NCBI GenBank assembly: GCA_003553165.1
Contig: PUOZ01000261.1
Coordinates: forward strand, 1-6,081
Reading direction: 5' to 3'
Length of the DNA: 6,081 nucleotides
Origin: Thioalkalivibrio sp.
GTDB taxonomy: Bacteria > Pseudomonadota > Gammaproteobacteria > Ectothiorhodospirales > Ectothiorhodospiraceae
Shown here: piece by piece, positions 4,815 to 6,081 of the stretch
Layout of the letters: every line of letters starts with the position of its first letter
How positions within the stretch are numbered: the first letter of the stretch is position 1
Position numbers and translations under genes: made by a program
Notes under the pieces: generated by a model
The model's database searches: none
Seen by the model: only the letters and a program-made list of their open reading frames with translations
What the model was told of the DNA's origin: nothing

Positions 4815-4882
4815 ACAGGATCCCCGCGCATCCCTCCCTGCTAGGCGTTCGCCAGGAGGGGGTCAAGTGAGTTGCTTTTTGA
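4810..4882 (-). mobile_element. Relic of an IS605-like left end plus the last codons of tnpA
   Basis: From ATCCCCGCGCAT (4820-4831) to TTTTTGAG (4875-4882) this matches 1961-2024 of the complete transposon. Shared blocks include GCCAGGAGGGGGTCAAG followed by TTTTTGAG, which covers the left-end stem-loop and about 7 codons of tnpA on the minus strand. It carries many substitutions, and a strong hairpin GGCG-TT-CGCC replaces part of the loop. The preceding TTTAAAC parallels TTGAAC at the other copies. Beyond 4882 the match ends at repeat copy 4. Confidence 0.65.
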
Positions 4883-4983
4883 GACGCCGTTTTCGACCCT
4901 AACTTGGCCCGTTTAAGGGCGATTTCGCCCCAAAATTCCGGTGATTCTGGAACAGAGTCAACCACTTGCCTTGGTCCGACCCC
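4883..4983 (+). repeat. Interspersed repeat, copy 4
   Basis: This copy has GGCCCGTTTAAGGGCG, the stem GGGCG-ATTT-CGCCC (4917-4930), CCCAAAATTCCGG, then a divergent stretch, CCACTTGCC and TTGGTCCGACCCC (4971-4983). The stem is kept though its loop is only 4 bases against 13-15 in copies 2 and 3. The centre has diverged most. It abuts the second PIN-toxin remnant with 1-2 bp between. Confidence 0.6.
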
Positions 4984-4984
4984 A

Positions 4985-5071
4985 GAAGATCCAGCGGAAG
5001 ATCTTCAGCACGGCCAGGGCATGAACGGCATTACCGTGCTGAATCCCTTCGAACCGGACCGGCCGTCTTAG
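4985..5071 (+). pseudogene. C-terminal tail of a second PIN-domain toxin
   Basis: The frame encodes EDPAEDLQHGQGMNGITVLN then PFEPDRPS and a TAG at 5069-5071. EDLQHGQ..NGITVLNPF matches the closing segment of a VapC/PIN subgroup (…SEDLxHGQ…G…VxNPF), with the acidic ED pair that belongs to the active site. Everything before it is gone, replaced by repeat copy 4. The stop codon lies in a perfect hairpin GCCGTC-TTA-GACGGC (5062-5076), perhaps the original terminator or a REP. It differs from the remnant at 4674, so two different PIN toxins were lost here. Confidence 0.65.
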
Positions 5072-5293
5072 ACGGCTCCGCCCAGCGGATGCAGGAATCG
5101 CGTGGAAGGGCGACCGGGGCGCAGGGATAACGGCGCGCCTGCGCGAGGCTTTGGTTCGGAAGCGCCAAGCGTGTGCGCCGGCTACCGCCGGACATCCGAT
5201 GCTGCCATGCCACGCCAAACGGCTGAATACAGAACCAGAACCGTGAACGAGGGGCCACGGGGGCGTGGGAGTACCCCGTCAGGCGCGCACTCG
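5072..5293. other. Unassigned GC-rich block
   Basis: I see no convincing gene in either strand. Open frames exist in several phases but none resembles a known protein and none has a good ribosome-binding site. Local pairing is strong: CCGGC-TACC-GCCGG (5178-5191), GCGCGCC/TGCGCG around 5131-5145 and CCACGGGGGCGTGG around 5256-5269. It could be a structured RNA, part of a mobile-element end, or simply decayed DNA. Confidence 0.3.
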
Positions 5294-5322
5294 CCAGAAT
5301 TGAGTGCACTGTCCCCGGAATA
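5294..5322. repeat. GAATTGAG...ACTGTCCCCG repeat, copy 2
   Basis: AGAATTGAGTGC followed by ACTGTCCCCGGAATAC parallels 567-596. The reverse complement, CGGGGACAGTGCACTCAATT, has the look of Y1/RAYT transposon ends. It forms the breakpoint of the antitoxin-like fragment that starts at 5323. Confidence 0.5.
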
Positions 5323-5397
5323 CAGCGCAGCCTGAATTTCGGCTTTTACCTCGTCGGCGGTCAGCGGAGGAAGATTCAAGGCGTCGAGCCGGGGCAT
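5323..5397 (-). pseudogene. Possible C-terminal fragment of an antitoxin
   Basis: The minus strand encodes GMPRLDALNLPPLTADEVKA then EIQAAL before running into the GAATTGAG repeat. LNLPPLTADEVKAEIQAA resembles the short acidic C-terminal helices of several VapB/Phd-type antitoxins (…LPPLTxEEIxAEIxAAR). There is no start codon with a ribosome-binding site and no DNA-binding domain upstream. The assignment is weak: it rests on one short stretch. Confidence 0.3.
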
Positions 5398-5465
5398 GCC
5401 TCGCCGAGGCGGCGGCCGGCCGCGGTAGCCACCTGAGTCGCAGTCCGATACCCAAAGGGTTGCCG

Positions 5466-5804
5466 TTATGGGTGAACGGATTCGGTGGACGTTGGCTCGC
5501 CAGGTTTGCTCACCTTGGCGGTGAGTGTGATCCCCAGAGCGCGACATACGCGCTGAATGGTATCCAGGCGTGGGTGTGCTTCGGGGCGTAGCGCACGGTA
5601 CAGCGCTTCACGCTTGATGCCGGACGCCCGCGCGATTTCAGTCATGCCGCGTGCCTTGGCGATATGGCCGAGCGCCGCCGCCAGTTCTCCGGGCTCTTCG
5701 TCTTCAAGGACCTGGCTCAGATACTGCGCGATATCCTCGTCGGTGTTGAGGTGCTGCGCCATGTCGAACTCGGGGAGTTCGTCGATTTTGATCTTCTTGG
5801 TCAT
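5466..5804 (-). CDS. HigA-like antitoxin (addiction module antidote, HI1420 type)
   Basis: This 112-residue protein begins MTKKIKIDELPEFDMAQHL and has the segment DEDIAQYLSQVLEDEEPGEL (23-41), then AALGHIAKARGMTEIARASG and an HTH (about 47-72, GMTEIARASGIKREALYRAL) and DTIQRVCRALGITLTA. This is the layout of the downstream antidote proteins of the HI1419/HI1420 type, where the antitoxin follows a RelE-fold toxin. AGGAG (in the toxin end, 5814-5818) lies 9 bases before the ATG. It looks complete, but its partner has lost its N-terminus, so it may now be an orphan or serve as a solitary regulator. Confidence 0.87.
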   Translation of the reverse strand: MTKKIKIDELPEFDMAQHLNTDEDIAQYLSQVLEDEEPGELAAALGHIAKARGMTEIARASGIKREALYRALRPEAHPRLDTIQRVCRALGITLTAKVSKPGEPTSTESVHP

Positions 5805-5810
5805 CGTATT

Positions 5811-5984
5811 TCACTCCTGAAGCCGGGTGGCCAGCGCTCGTGCAGCGGCGATATCCGCTGTCTGGCTGCGTTTGTCACCGCCGCCGAGCATTATGATCAG
5901 CGCAGTGCCTCGCTGAACGTAGTACATGCGCCAGCCAGGCCCGAAGAACTCGCGCATTTCGTGGAGCGCCGCTTTCGGTCCTGA
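5811..5984 (-). pseudogene. HigB-like (Gp49/RelE-fold) toxin, N-terminus lost
   Basis: On the minus strand the frame encodes GPKAALHEMREFFGPGWRMY then YVQRGTALIIMLGGGDKRSQ and TADIAAARALATRLQE, stopping at 5811-5813, 6 bp before higA. LHEMREFFGPGWRMYYVQRG…IIMLGGGDKxxQxxDIxxA is the C-terminal two thirds of the HI1419/Gp49-like toxins. The frame is open farther upstream but has no homology and no start with a ribosome-binding site, so the N-terminal strand and helix (about 35-40 residues) have been replaced. It is probably inactive as a toxin. It lies too close to higA for a separate promoter. Confidence 0.82.
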
Positions 5985-6050
5985 AGCAGTACATCGAGCA
6001 GCAAAAACAACCCCAATAACGGTGCTGACGCGCCGCGCGCCGCTTCACCA

Positions 6051-6081
6051 CCCCCTAAGCCGCTACGCGGCTATAGGCGGA
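6051..6081. repeat. Hairpin typical of a REP or transposon end
   Basis: CCCCCTAAGCCGC-TAC-GCGGCTATAGGCGG contains a perfect stem AGCCGC/GCGGCT (6058-6063 with 6067-6072) and an outer partly paired CCCCCTA/TAGGCGG. It recalls the right end of the IS605-like element at 3855-3886 in form, though not in sequence. It lies beyond the broken HigB-like gene and may belong to the element that removed the toxin N-terminus. The window ends here. Confidence 0.4.

Noticed and set aside
505..4983. Integron cassette array with attC sites
   Set aside because: TA genes between repeats suggest it, but the repeats lack the GTTRRRY/RYYYAAC core pairs, and no integrase is present.
5031..5309. Group II intron or retron RNA in the GC-rich block
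   Set aside because: The strong pairing prompted the idea, but no domain V-like motif and no reverse transcriptase are present.
505..5322. CRISPR array
   Set aside because: The repeats are too long, too divergent and spaced by hundreds to thousands of bases.

Overview
The window reads as accessory DNA from a GC-rich proteobacterium, most likely a gammaproteobacterium. That guess rests on gene style and on the transposon-end sequences; no core gene is present to fix the taxon. It is a dense cluster of type II toxin-antitoxin (TA) modules, some intact and some decayed, mixed with an IS200/IS605-type transposon and fragments of other Y1 transposases.

Left part (1-1190). A Phd/YefM-type antitoxin gene followed by the start of a PIN-domain toxin (vapBC-like, minus strand) runs off the left edge. 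Next come a REP-like hairpin, an interspersed repeat, the first codons of a second Phd-type antitoxin broken by mobile-element ends, a piece of a GNAT-family toxin (minus strand), another repeat copy, and the first codons of a REP-associated (RAYT-type) transposase.

Centre (1190-3890). An intact brnT-brnA toxin-antitoxin pair (minus strand) has a near-consensus promoter that predicts a leaderless toxin mRNA. It is followed by the C-terminal piece of a second RAYT-type transposase, then a complete IS605-like element with divergent tnpA (Y1/HUH transposase) and tnpB (RuvC-type RNA-guided nuclease). The structured tnpB 3' end probably encodes an omega-RNA.

Right part (3890-6081). A repeat copy is followed by an intact parD-parE pair with a direct-repeat operator, the C-terminal remains of one PIN toxin, a relic of an IS605-like left end with the tail of a tnpA, another repeat copy, and the C-terminal remains of a second PIN toxin. 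About 220 bp of unassigned GC-rich DNA follows, then a possible antitoxin fragment, an intact HigA-like antitoxin, and a HigB-like toxin that has lost its N-terminus. The right edge holds a hairpin typical of a REP or transposon end.

Two patterns tie the region together. A repeat of about 50-125 bp ending in TTGGTCCGRCCC occurs four times in one orientation between TA units. A TTGAAC/TTTAAAC + ATCCCCG motif occurs three times at points where a TA or transposase gene stops, which suggests repeated insertion and loss of one IS605-like family. In total the 6 kb holds traces of eight or nine TA modules, of which two (brnTA, parDE) appear complete.
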